A stretch of DNA of 9,104 nucleotides from Gammaproteobacteria bacterium (GCA_030829925.1 JAURNZ010000032.1:1-9104); one strand, 5' to 3'; shown: positions 1 to 6,381, counted from the stretch's first letter. A program made the numbers and translations. Notes: generated from the sequence alone by a model not told the origin.

Positions 1-1
1 G

Positions 2-2014
2 GATGTAGATGAATGGCTATTAGCTAAGGTGATGAGTTATTTATTAGCAGGAGATTCTGCTGCCCCCGTAATGCATTTTTTAGAAACAACAACGCTCGGC
101 GCTTGTCCTTCGTCATTGACTGGGCTGCATGCATATTTCCAACAAATGAGTTTCGTTGTTGGGATTGAGCAAACAGATCAAGACACTCAAGATAAGTGGG
201 TAGAACAAGTAGATCATTTGATTAAAAAGGTTCAATCAGAGGGTTTTGCACCTGAGCGTATTATGGCAGTTTTTGATCAATTTGAATTACAATTGAAAGA
301 TAGAAGTCCATCAACCCCACATGGCATTCAATTGTTATCTAGGTGTGTATTGCCTGCATTGCATCATAAGCCTATTGAGTCGTACTTATTTTTAGACGAG
401 GCATTGGAGAAGTGTAAAAAACGTTTACAAGACCCTAAAACAATTACTGAATGGATCCAAACTTGGTTGATTGAAAACACACATCAAGTGATCCTTACTG
501 CCATCCCTGAAGGTGATCTGATTAGTCAAAATCAAAAAGAAGTTGAAACACAGTTAGAAACTGCGCTTGCTGATTTAACTCATGAGGCAAAAGAAGCTCT
601 AAAAAAGAAGGAGCAAGCTTTGGAGCAAAGGCAGCAGTCCCCACAAGACATTGATGTTTTGCCTGCTTTGACGTTGTCTGACTTAGTGACAAAAGAAAAA
701 AATATTCAGCCAGATGCAGTCTCTCAAGATGAAAAAAGTATTGCGTTATATTGCGCTGCTACACATGGTATTTCATATCAATGTATGCTCTTTGGTTTGC
801 CACAATTAAACTCTAAAGATTGGTCGATGCTTACAATCATTGCTGATTTGATGGGTGGTGTTGGTGTAGAAGGTAATGATTATCTTGAGCATGAAAAGAA
901 GCAAACACGATACACTGGTGGTGTGGGGGTCGATTTGTGTGTTAATGAATTGAAAGATGGCATTCATGCTTATTTTCAGTTGGAAACTAAATCATTAAAT
1001 CGTCATTTCAATGAAGCACAAAATATTCTACATGAGATTTGGAAGACAAGTGTGTTTAATGATTTAGAAAGAGTTAAAGATTTAATTGCACAGGCTTCTT
1101 CTGATAGCCAAGAATCTATTGCTTATCATGGTCATCGTTTGGCAATGAGTGCTTCCTGGGCTCAGGTAAATGAGTTAGGCTTTATCAAAAATCAAATTTC
1201 AGGACTACCTCAGTATTTATATTTATCAACATTAACCAAGGAATTAAAAGATCCAAAAAAACTGGAGCAATTTGGTAAACAAGTCAACGAATGGTATCCA
1301 AAAATTTCAAAGGCACAAAGTGGTGCGACAGGTTTATTAGTTGGGGATGTGTTGGATCAAAAAACATTATCTGATTATACAGCACAATGGCAAGTATCGG
1401 GGCAGTCATTGCCTCAGGTTATTGAGCCACATGGTAAAAATCCCGTGATGTGGCGGTGTGACGTTCAGGTGAATTATTGTGCTAAAAGTTATATGACTGA
1501 AACCATTAGACATGAGCAATCTGCTGCCTTTGCAGTATTGAGTCAAGTTTTAACCAATGGTTTTTTGCACCGTGTGATTCGTGAGCAAGGTGGTGCTTAT
1601 GGTGGTGGTGCAGTTTATAAGCCATTATCTGGGGAGTTTAGTTTTTACTCCTATAGAGATCCTAATGTTGAAAAAACTTTTAAAGCATTTGAGGAAGCCA
1701 TGCATTGGGTTATTAAAAATGATTGGGACGCACACTTGTTTGATGAAGCAATTATAAGCCTAGTTGGACAATTAGACAGACCCGAAACGCCGATTGGCGG
1801 TCCAAAGCGTGTATTTATGAATGCTTATGCTGGTTTCAGTGAAGATGATCGAAGCACCTATAGGCAAAAATTGCTGAAGGTTAAGCGTGACGAAATCATT
1901 CATGTTGCAAAAGCTTATTTCTCCAATGCACAGCATTGCGGACTTTCTTTGATAGCACCTAAGGGTCAAGAATCAATTAGTGAAATAGACTTTGAAATAA
2001 TCGAGATGAACTAA
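2..2014 (+). CDS. Presequence-protease-like M16C zinc metallopeptidase, C-terminal part (5' end outside window)
   Basis: The frame is open from base 2, so the gene enters from the left. The GTG/ATG at 29-34 are internal codons, not a start. The 670 visible residues match the C-terminal two thirds of the PreP/Cym1 branch of M16 peptidases (whole proteins are about 970 residues), which degrade peptides inside a closed two-bowl chamber. Residues 10-40 carry the segment ending in LETTTLG that is typical after the first domain. Around residues 140-240 lies the helical M16C-associated hinge, with a Lys/Glu/Gln-rich coiled-coil-like stretch. Near the C-terminus REQGGAY supplies Arg527 and Tyr533 (fragment numbering), the family's conserved Arg/Tyr pair that helps hold substrate at the zinc site. 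The zinc-binding HxxEH motif should lie upstream, so catalytic competence cannot be judged. Its end overlaps the convergent rhodanese gene by 4 bp. Family assignment is firm; the substrate is unknown. Confidence 0.93.
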   Translation, partial: DVDEWLLAKVMSYLLAGDSAAPVMHFLETTTLGACPSSLTGLHAYFQQMSFVVGIEQTDQDTQDKWVEQVDHLIKKVQSEGFAPERIMAVFDQFELQLKDRSPSTPHGIQLLSRCVLPALHHKPIESYLFLDEALEKCKKRLQDPKTITEWIQTWLIENTHQVILTAIPEGDLISQNQKEVETQLETALADLTHEAKEALKKKEQALEQRQQSPQDIDVLPALTLSDLVTKEKNIQPDAVSQDEKSIALYCAATHGISYQCMLFGLPQLNSKDWSMLTIIADLMGGVGVEGNDYLEHEKKQTRYTGGVGVDLCVNELKDGIHAYFQLETKSLNRHFNEAQNILHEIWKTSVFNDLERVKDLIAQASSDSQESIAYHGHRLAMSASWAQVNELGFIKNQISGLPQYLYLSTLTKELKDPKKLEQFGKQVNEWYPKISKAQSGATGLLVGDVLDQKTLSDYTAQWQVSGQSLPQVIEPHGKNPVMWRCDVQVNYCAKSYMTETIRHEQSAAFAVLSQVLTNGFLHRVIREQGGAYGGGAVYKPLSGEFSFYSYRDPNVEKTFKAFEEAMHWVIKNDWDAHLFDEAIISLVGQLDRPETPIGGPKRVFMNAYAGFSEDDRSTYRQKLLKVKRDEIIHVAKAYFSNAQHCGLSLIAPKGQESISEIDFEIIEMN

Positions 2015-2337
2015 TTAGTAGTGTTGTTAGTGACTGGTAGCTTAGCGTCTTCCCAAGCCGTTAGGCCGCCTTTAACTGAGTATAGTTTTTGGTAACCTAA
2101 GTCTGCGAGATAATCAGCAACAGTTTTAGATCGTACACCACGTTGGCACATTAGAATAAGTGTTTGGTTGTTGTTCTTAAATGTATCTTTGAGAGTAGTT
2201 ATCTGACTTTTTGGATGATGTGTGGCACCGGTAGCATGGCCAGATTCCCACTCATGCTGTTCTCTTACGTCTATTATTAAGTCGCCTTGTGCTTGCATTT
2301 GAAAAGCAAGCTCTACATCAATTTCTTTTACAATCAT
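2011..2337 (-). CDS. Single-domain rhodanese-like sulfurtransferase
   Basis: This 108-residue protein is one rhodanese domain with no signal peptide, so it is probably cytoplasmic. It has the N-terminal LIIDVREQHEWESGH segment (residues 20-34; the family pattern is DVR-x-x-x-E-x-x-x-G-H), the active-site loop CQRGVRS with the persulfide-forming Cys64, and the closing GYxxLYxVKGGLxAW segment. GlpE- and PspE-type enzymes of this size move sulfane sulfur from thiosulfate or persulfides to cyanide or to protein acceptors such as thioredoxin. The true donor and acceptor cannot be read from sequence. The start at 2337 places the first strand correctly, but the only Shine-Dalgarno-like bases (GCGGA) touch the ATG and sit partly in a small hairpin. 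It lies 39 bases downstream of the MobA-like gene on the same strand, so the two are probably co-transcribed. Its 3' end overlaps the end of the protease gene. Confidence 0.93.
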   Translation of the reverse strand: MIVKEIDVELAFQMQAQGDLIIDVREQHEWESGHATGATHHPKSQITTLKDTFKNNNQTLILMCQRGVRSKTVADYLADLGYQKLYSVKGGLTAWEDAKLPVTNNTTN

Positions 2338-2339
2338 TC

Positions 2340-2366
2340 CGCTATATTAGCGATAAATTTTTTTTT
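2340..2366 (+). terminator. Small hairpin plus T9 tract, possible weak plus-strand terminator
   Basis: CGCTA (2340-2344) and TAGCG (2348-2352) form a perfect 5-bp stem with a 3-base loop. ATAAA follows, then nine T residues (2358-2366). Read on the plus strand this resembles a weak intrinsic terminator that could stop transcription from the protease gene after it has crossed the rhodanese gene. The stem is short and the gap to the T run is 5 bases, so efficiency would be low. Read on the minus strand the same stem covers most of the rhodanese ribosome-binding region. Confidence 0.3.
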
Positions 2367-2376
2367 ATGCAATATT

Positions 2377-2892
2377 TTAGTGCGATACAAAATAGGCGTT
2401 AGCACTTAACTGTTCATCAATCTTTAAGTCGGACTTTAGGTCTAAGATATGTTTGAATTCAGTGTGTGGGATACACATTGGAAAATTGCTATCATGGGGT
2501 CGGATGATTTTGTGTAATTTGTTTTTTTGTTCCTTAAGTATGTGATGGATATGATCTGAATTTAGGGGTGGTGTATTGACTGGCCATATCAATGCTGAAT
2601 GAATCGATTGGTTCATAAGGCTAATTCCCCTTTGAAGGCTTGTCATAACTGGTTGTTGGTAAGCGCTATTATAAGCGTAAAGCCAGCTCTTATCTTCTAG
2701 TATATCTGAGTCAATTAAGCATTTATCACCTAGAACAATTATTTTTTGTCCGATTTGATACTGGTTAAAGGCTGTAATTAATTGATGAATGTTTTCTGAA
2801 AATAGTTTGATCGATGTTTGGTCTTCAGGCGCTTGTGCAGATAATAGTATGATTGCTTGACGGTGAAAAGATGTTTTTGTAAATAGTTTCAT
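2377..2892 (-). CDS. Divergent MobA-like nucleotidyltransferase-fold protein, probably degenerate
   Basis: The 171 residues look like a shortened MobA-like NTP transferase (the fold of molybdenum-cofactor guanylyl- and cytidylyltransferases). The best match is at residues 75-119: a serine/leucine segment VMTSLQRGISL, then ALIWPVNTPPLNSDHIHHIL, which mirrors the family pattern of an aliphatic strand, PVD-x-P and a helix. RPHDSNFPMCIP (131-142) resembles the usual P-x-x-x-G-x-x-x-P segment after it. The nucleotide-binding signature LAAGxGxRMGxxK is not preserved: the equivalent stretch reads LLSAQAPEDQTSIKL (16-30). The metal-binding Asp of PVD is Asn105. It may therefore be inactive or have another role. 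No Moco genes are visible. It lies upstream of the rhodanese on the same strand. No Shine-Dalgarno is seen before the ATG, and a TATAAT lies only 7 bases upstream. The fold call is moderate; no function is assigned. Confidence 0.75.
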   Translation of the reverse strand: MKLFTKTSFHRQAIILLSAQAPEDQTSIKLFSENIHQLITAFNQYQIGQKIIVLGDKCLIDSDILEDKSWLYAYNSAYQQPVMTSLQRGISLMNQSIHSALIWPVNTPPLNSDHIHHILKEQKNKLHKIIRPHDSNFPMCIPHTEFKHILDLKSDLKIDEQLSANAYFVSH

Positions 2893-2899
2893 ACTAGTA

Positions 2900-2905
2900 A
2901 TTATA
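2900..2905 (-). promoter_or_regulatory. Candidate -10 element for the MobA-like/rhodanese pair
   Basis: On the minus strand these bases read TATAAT, a perfect -10 hexamer. No convincing -35 hexamer lies 16-18 bases upstream. Transcription would begin about 7 bases downstream, almost at the ATG at 2892, giving a nearly leaderless mRNA. That fits the absence of a Shine-Dalgarno sequence. It could be chance in this AT-rich stretch. Confidence 0.35.
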
Positions 2906-2954
2906 GTCGGTTTTAAAGCTTGTATTATGAATTAACACCATTGTTTTAAATTTA

Positions 2955-2963
2955 TGTTATAAT
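2955..2963 (+). promoter_or_regulatory. Extended -10 promoter of the small secreted-protein gene
   Basis: TGT at 2955-2957 followed by TATAAT at 2958-2963 is a perfect extended -10 (TGn-TATAAT). The best -35-like hexamer, TTAACA at 2932-2937, has a long 20-base spacer, but extended -10 promoters can work with a poor -35. The predicted start near 2970 leaves a leader of about 17 bases that contains the ribosome binding site. pckA might be reached by read-through from it. Confidence 0.5.
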
Positions 2964-2971
2964 TATTAAAT

Positions 2972-2977
2972 AAAGGA
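2972..2977 (+). promoter_or_regulatory. Shine-Dalgarno that decides the start at 2987
   Basis: AAAGGA lies here. It abuts an ATG at 2978 with no spacing, but is 9 bases from the in-frame ATG at 2987. The later ATG is therefore the better start. It also gives a cleaner signal peptide, with Arg4 right before the hydrophobic core. Confidence 0.6.
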
Positions 2978-2986
2978 ATGTGGTTT

Positions 2987-3457
2987 ATGGCTGTAAGATC
3001 TATATTTATATTTGTCTATCTTCTAATGAGTTTAAGTTATGCAGACAATGCACAGCCTCAATCGGTTAACACGCAACAATTTGTCTATTGTCCAAAGGTG
3101 GAAAGTCTTGTGCGTGATGACGTTTCAGGAAAGTGGAGTGCTCCTGGAGGGTGGTTTAGTATGAAATACTCGTTTGCCAAACAAGTCAATGAATACTTAG
3201 GTGCATCCTATAGAGGTAACGATATTGGGCGGATTGCTTGTTACTACATATCCAATGAGACTGGAGATGAACGCATTACTTTGAAAAACACAAAATTGAC
3301 ACAGCTACCTAACTTGGATGTTTGGAAAAATTCAGAACAAGATAAAAAAATAAAAGTTTGTAATGCAGATACGAATGTCGGTTGTCCATTCATTGTTTTT
3401 CAAGAAAGTCAACAAGTTGAAAGTCTAGAAGATGCCATATTAGGCATGCCAAAATAA
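2987..3457 (+). CDS. Small secreted four-cysteine protein, family uncertain
   Basis: I do not recognise a function. From the ATG at 2987 the product is 156 residues. An N-terminal Sec signal peptide is clear: a short charged start, a hydrophobic core at about residues 5-17, and a likely cleavage after SYA (residue 19). The mature part of about 137 residues has four cysteines (35, 85, 125, 133), enough for two disulfides in an oxidising periplasm or outside the cell. Notable segments are YCPKVESL (34-41), GKWSAPGGWFS (48-58) and IGRIACYYISN (80-90). The CP, G-x-W and G-x-I-x-C-Y-Y pattern reminds me of small uncharacterised secreted domains such as DUF3757, known from Legionella-type bacteria, but this is a memory-based suggestion. 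The gene has its own promoter and lies 68 bases before pckA, with no clear terminator between. An alternative start at 2978 adds only three residues. Confidence 0.8.
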   Translation: MAVRSIFIFVYLLMSLSYADNAQPQSVNTQQFVYCPKVESLVRDDVSGKWSAPGGWFSMKYSFAKQVNEYLGASYRGNDIGRIACYYISNETGDERITLKNTKLTQLPNLDVWKNSEQDKKIKVCNADTNVGCPFIVFQESQQVESLEDAILGMPK

Positions 3458-3525
3458 ACACAAAAATTTTCATTGAGCTCTTGGTTAATAATATGTTAAT
3501 TTAGCACTGTTAAAGAGGTATATTA

Positions 3526-5085
3526 ATGAATAGCACACTCAAACCAGCGCTTGTTGGATTAAGTAAAGATGAATTATTAGAAAATGCATTAGCCAACAAT
3601 GAAGGATTTATAAATGACAATGGGGCATTTATTGTAGAGACTGGACATAGAACTGGGCGTTCACCTAAGGATCGTTTTATTGTTAAAGACGATTGTACTA
3701 AAGATGTAGTCGATTGGGGCAACATTAATCAACCATTTTGTGCCACTCAGGTAGATAAGTTATGGCAAGAAGTTGAGTCATTTGCTAGACAGCAATGTCA
3801 GTGTTATGAACAGTCGCTAAGAGTGGGTTCAAGTGATAAGTTTGGGATTAATGTTAAAACGATTAATACATATGCATGGCATAGTCTTTTTGTAAAAAAT
3901 TTATTCATTGATCAGCCAGCACACCCAGCATTAGATCAATGGACTTTACTTTCCGTACCACAATTTAAATGTGACCCTGAAAAGCATCAAACCAACTCAG
4001 ATGGTTGTGTTATTATAGATTTTTCAAGAAAAAGAGTCCTCATTGCTGGGATGCGATATGCAGGTGAGATGAAGAAATCCTTTTTTTCAGTGCTTAATTT
4101 TATACTGCCAATGCATCAAATCTTACCTATGCATTGTGCTGCCAACCAAAGCGCAAATAAAGATGATGTTTCATTATTTTTTGGGCTTTCTGGCACCGGT
4201 AAAACCACTTTATCAGCTGATGTATCTCGTGAATTAATCGGTGATGATGAGCATGGTTGGTCAGATGAGGGTGTCTTTAATTTTGAAGGTGGTTGCTATG
4301 CGAAGTGTATAGATATATCAGAGAAAACAGAGCCTTTAATATGGCGTGCCATTAAAAAACATGCCGTTCTTGAAAATGTTGTTGTAGATAAGGATGGTGT
4401 TGTAGATTATAAAGATTCATCTAAAACGAGTAATACTAGAGCTGTTTATCCTAGATCATTCATACCTAATTGCGAACCAACCAACCAATGCCAAACACCA
4501 GATCGCTTGATCTTTTTGTGCTGCGATCTATATGGTGTCTTGCCGCCATTGGCAAGATTGACACCTGAGCAAGCTGCTTATTATTTCTTGAGTGGTTATA
4601 CTGCGCTAGTTGGCAGTACTGAGGTTGGTTCTGGCGATGCTGTTAAACCAGTATTTAGTCCATGTTTTGGTGCAGTGTTTTTCCCACATGCTTTCAAAGT
4701 CTATGCTGATTTACTGCAAAGCAAATTAAAGTCGTCAGGCGCAAAGGTTTACTTAATGAATACTGGGTGGCATGCGGGAGCATATGGTTCAGAGGCAGGC
4801 AAACGTTATTCATTGAAGTTTACTAGGGCCATACTTGATGCTGTCCACACGCCAGAGGTTGATGCTTGTGAATGGGAGGTTATGTCAGACTTTAATTTTG
4901 AAATACCAAAGTCATTGGCTGGTTTTGATAGTGATAACCTCAATCCAAAGTATGCTTGGTCAAATGTTGAAGATTATCAACAAGCAAAAATGTCTTTAAT
5001 TGAGGCATTCCAGAAAAACTTTGTTCAGCATAATATTCCTACGCTTGAATCTGTGGGCCCAACTCTAACAGAAGCTTGCGTTTGA
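3526..5085 (+). CDS. pckA: Phosphoenolpyruvate carboxykinase (ATP)
   Basis: This enzyme converts oxaloacetate and ATP to phosphoenolpyruvate, CO2 and ADP, the entry step of gluconeogenesis, in the cytoplasm. The 519-residue length is normal for the ATP-dependent family. Visible motifs in order are TGRSPKDRF with substrate-binding Arg45, YAGEMKKS with Lys183 and Lys184, LPMHCAAN with metal ligand His203, the P-loop GLSGTGKTT (220-228), DDEHGW with Asp240 and Asp241, and NTRAVYP with Arg305. All key catalytic residues are therefore present. The late segment NTGWHAGAYGSEAGKR (412-427) deviates slightly from the usual glycine-rich form. The start is supported by AAGAGG (3513-3518) with a 7-base spacer. 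No convincing dedicated promoter was found in 3458-3525. The TGA stop overlaps the proC start, implying one mRNA with proC. Confidence 0.98.
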   Translation: MNSTLKPALVGLSKDELLENALANNEGFINDNGAFIVETGHRTGRSPKDRFIVKDDCTKDVVDWGNINQPFCATQVDKLWQEVESFARQQCQCYEQSLRVGSSDKFGINVKTINTYAWHSLFVKNLFIDQPAHPALDQWTLLSVPQFKCDPEKHQTNSDGCVIIDFSRKRVLIAGMRYAGEMKKSFFSVLNFILPMHQILPMHCAANQSANKDDVSLFFGLSGTGKTTLSADVSRELIGDDEHGWSDEGVFNFEGGCYAKCIDISEKTEPLIWRAIKKHAVLENVVVDKDGVVDYKDSSKTSNTRAVYPRSFIPNCEPTNQCQTPDRLIFLCCDLYGVLPPLARLTPEQAAYYFLSGYTALVGSTEVGSGDAVKPVFSPCFGAVFFPHAFKVYADLLQSKLKSSGAKVYLMNTGWHAGAYGSEAGKRYSLKFTRAILDAVHTPEVDACEWEVMSDFNFEIPKSLAGFDSDNLNPKYAWSNVEDYQQAKMSLIEAFQKNFVQHNIPTLESVGPTLTEACV

Positions 5086-5900
5086 GTGACAAGTTAAGCA
5101 TTGGGATCCTAGGCACTGGCAATATGAGCCGCGCTTTCCTTCTGTCGATTCAAAATGCTGTTGGTGCCATTGGCGTAAAAGGGCGTACGCCTGAGGCAAG
5201 CAATTGTTTTGCAACTGAACTTAATGTGATCGATTGGCATGACCCAAGCGCTTGGTTTAATGCTGATGTGTGGGTAATTGGTGTGAAACCTAACCAGTTT
5301 CAAACTGCATGTGTGCCATTGAAAAGTATTTATGATGCTGCACGTCATAAGCCAACGATCATCTCATTAATGGCTGGTGTCTCACTTGCAACACTAGAAA
5401 CACAATTTCCAAATGCTGATGTCGTCAAAGTGATGGCAAATTTATCAATTGCAACATCTAAACCAGTGTTTGCAGTTAATGCCAATCGATCGTTAGAAGA
5501 CATACCATTTGCCGATGTTTTAAAAATACTTGGAGATCTTGTTGTTTTGGATGAAAAAGAGATGCACTTAGCAACAGTTTTGCTAGGTAGTGGCCCTGCA
5601 ATATTTTTAGCGATCCAACAGCGTTTATACGAGTCAGGTAAAAAGTTAGGCTTAAGTGATGTTGCATCATTGCAGTTGTCTCAAGGTGCTTTAAGTGGTG
5701 CATCTGCTCTAAGTGTTAATCAATTCATGCCTCAAGACATCATCAATCAAATTGCATCCCCAGGTGGAACAACAGAGGCTGCCTTAAATGTCATTGAATA
5801 TAGTGAATTACTCGATTGCTGTGAAGATGCTGTAGTAGCAGCATGTGGGAGATCTATTGAAATTAGTTATAATGGTCAAAATAATGCAAATAGCGATTGA
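5082..5900 (+). CDS. proC: Pyrroline-5-carboxylate reductase
   Basis: This enzyme reduces pyrroline-5-carboxylate to proline with NAD(P)H, the last step of proline synthesis. The 272-residue product has the normal family length. It opens with the Rossmann motif GILGTGNMSRAF and a VIGVKP segment. The C-terminal half has GSGPAIFLAI and the family signature region INQIASPGGTTEAALNVIE. I chose the TTG at 5082, which forms a TTGA overlap with the pckA stop (TGA 5083-5085), has AGAAG (5070-5074) 7 bases upstream, and yields the expected short N-terminus before the Rossmann strand. A TTG at 5076 in the same frame would add two residues but sits only 1 base from that Shine-Dalgarno. Both starts are non-AUG. 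Coupling to pckA is likely. The common neighbour yggS is absent here. The stop codon overlaps the -35 of the trxA promoter. Confidence 0.96.
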   Translation: MSDKLSIGILGTGNMSRAFLLSIQNAVGAIGVKGRTPEASNCFATELNVIDWHDPSAWFNADVWVIGVKPNQFQTACVPLKSIYDAARHKPTIISLMAGVSLATLETQFPNADVVKVMANLSIATSKPVFAVNANRSLEDIPFADVLKILGDLVVLDEKEMHLATVLLGSGPAIFLAIQQRLYESGKKLGLSDVASLQLSQGALSGASALSVNQFMPQDIINQIASPGGTTEAALNVIEYSELLDCCEDAVVAACGRSIEISYNGQNNANSD

Positions 5901-5926
5901 CAGTTATAAAGTATCAGGACTATAGT
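5897..5926 (+). promoter_or_regulatory. Sigma70-like promoter of trxA (and probably rho-cysS)
   Basis: A perfect -35 TTGACA (5897-5902) is followed by an 18-base spacer and TATAGT (5921-5926), a 5 of 6 match to the -10 consensus. It is the best promoter in the window. The -35 includes the proC stop codon TGA (5898-5900). Transcription should start near 5933, giving trxA a leader of about 110 bases. Confidence 0.65.
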
Positions 5927-5937
5927 ACGTTTATAAC
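5903..5937 (+). repeat. Inverted repeat flanking the trxA -10 box, candidate operator
   Basis: GTTATAAA (5903-5910) and TTTATAAC (5930-5937) are perfect 8-base inverted arms separated by 19 bases. The left arm lies in the promoter spacer and the right arm over the predicted start site. Between them ACTATAGT (5919-5926) is a perfect palindrome on the -10. The arm centres are 27 bp apart, about 2.5 helical turns, which is not ideal for a simple dimer on one face. All arms are AT-rich, so chance is possible. In read-through RNA the arms could also pair as a hairpin. Confidence 0.4.
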
Positions 5938-5960
5938 AAACGAAGAATTCCCCTTAATTT

Positions 5961-6035
5961 ATGAAACAATATTGCAATATGCAAGCATTGAATAATAATG
6001 TTACGAGGAATCGATTCATACATTTTTTTAAGTAG
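5961..6035 (+). other. Possible 24-codon leader ORF before trxA
   Basis: An ATG at 5961 opens a frame of 24 codons ending in TAG at 6033-6035, which overlaps the trxA Shine-Dalgarno (AGAGGA, 6034-6039). Stopping exactly there would allow coupling to trxA. There is no good Shine-Dalgarno before this ATG and the peptide shows no recognisable family, so expression is unproven. In E. coli a leader reading frame (rhoL) precedes rho in the same trxA-rho neighbourhood, but this one is in a different position. Confidence 0.2.
5969..5980. repeat. 12-bp perfect palindrome in the trxA leader
   Basis: ATATTGCAATAT is self-complementary over all 12 bases. It overlaps a second dyad, TTGC-AATAT-GCAA (5972-5984), so the leader could switch between two small hairpins, or the site could bind a dimeric regulator. 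Another 10-bp palindrome, GAATCGATTC, lies at 6008-6017, followed shortly by T7 (6023-6029). None makes a good terminator. Confidence 0.4.
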
Positions 6036-6044
6036 AGGATTTAT

Positions 6045-6362
6045 ATGATAAACGTAACTGATAACGATTTTCCTAAGGCAGTACTTGAGTCAGAAATACC
6101 AGTGCTAGTTGATTTTTGGGCCGAATGGTGTGGGCCATGCAAAATGATTGCACCAATTTTAACTGAGGTTTCAGAAGAATATGGTGAAAAACTAGTCATT
6201 GCAAAAGTGGATGTTGAAGCAAACCCTAATACGCCAGCACAATATTCAGTCAGAGGCATTCCAGCGTTGATGATTTTTCACCGCGGTGAAGTCATTGGTA
6301 CGAAAGTAGGGGCGCTTTCAAAAGCTCAACTTAAAGAGTTTATTGATGAATGCTTAGGTTGA
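6045..6362 (+). CDS. trxA: Thioredoxin 1
   Basis: This small cytoplasmic dithiol reductant donates electrons to ribonucleotide reductase, methionine sulfoxide reductases and other disulfide targets, and is recharged by thioredoxin reductase. At 105 residues it has the usual length. The active site WCGPC spans residues 28-32 (Cys29 and Cys32). The buried acid before it is Asp23 in LVDFWA, and the cis-proline of GIPA is Pro73. KVDVEANP and the C-terminal helix are also standard. The Shine-Dalgarno AGAGGA (6034-6039) is 5 bases from the ATG. It is driven by the promoter at 5897-5926, with a weaker possible second promoter (TTGCAA 5972-5977 and AATAAT 5994-5999). rho follows after 19 bases, the classic gammaproteobacterial neighbour. 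Confidence 0.98.
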   Translation: MINVTDNDFPKAVLESEIPVLVDFWAEWCGPCKMIAPILTEVSEEYGEKLVIAKVDVEANPNTPAQYSVRGIPALMIFHRGEVIGTKVGALSKAQLKEFIDECLG

Positions 6363-6381
6363 TTTGAACATGGAAAAGGAT

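Noticed and set aside
29..34. GTG/ATG as the start of the protease gene
   Set aside because: The frame is open back to base 2 and the residues before it continue the family pattern; the gene is simply cut by the window edge.
412..427. A-rich codon runs in the protease and linker region as phase-variable tracts
   Set aside because: The runs are short (about 5-7 bases) and fit lysine-rich coding in an AT-rich genome.
3432..3447. ATGCC/GGCAT inverted repeat at the end of the secreted-protein gene as a terminator
   Set aside because: The 5-bp stem lies inside the coding region and is followed by an A-rich stretch, not a T run.
3473..3501. Possible pckA promoter (TTGAGC with TTAATT)
   Set aside because: Both hexamers match the consensus poorly, and nearby AT-rich alternatives are no better; not reported as a promoter.
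5109..5348. Minus-strand open frame inside proC, and similar ones inside pckA, trxA, rho and cysS
   Set aside because: They lie entirely opposite strongly recognisable genes, show no family features and have no convincing start signals.
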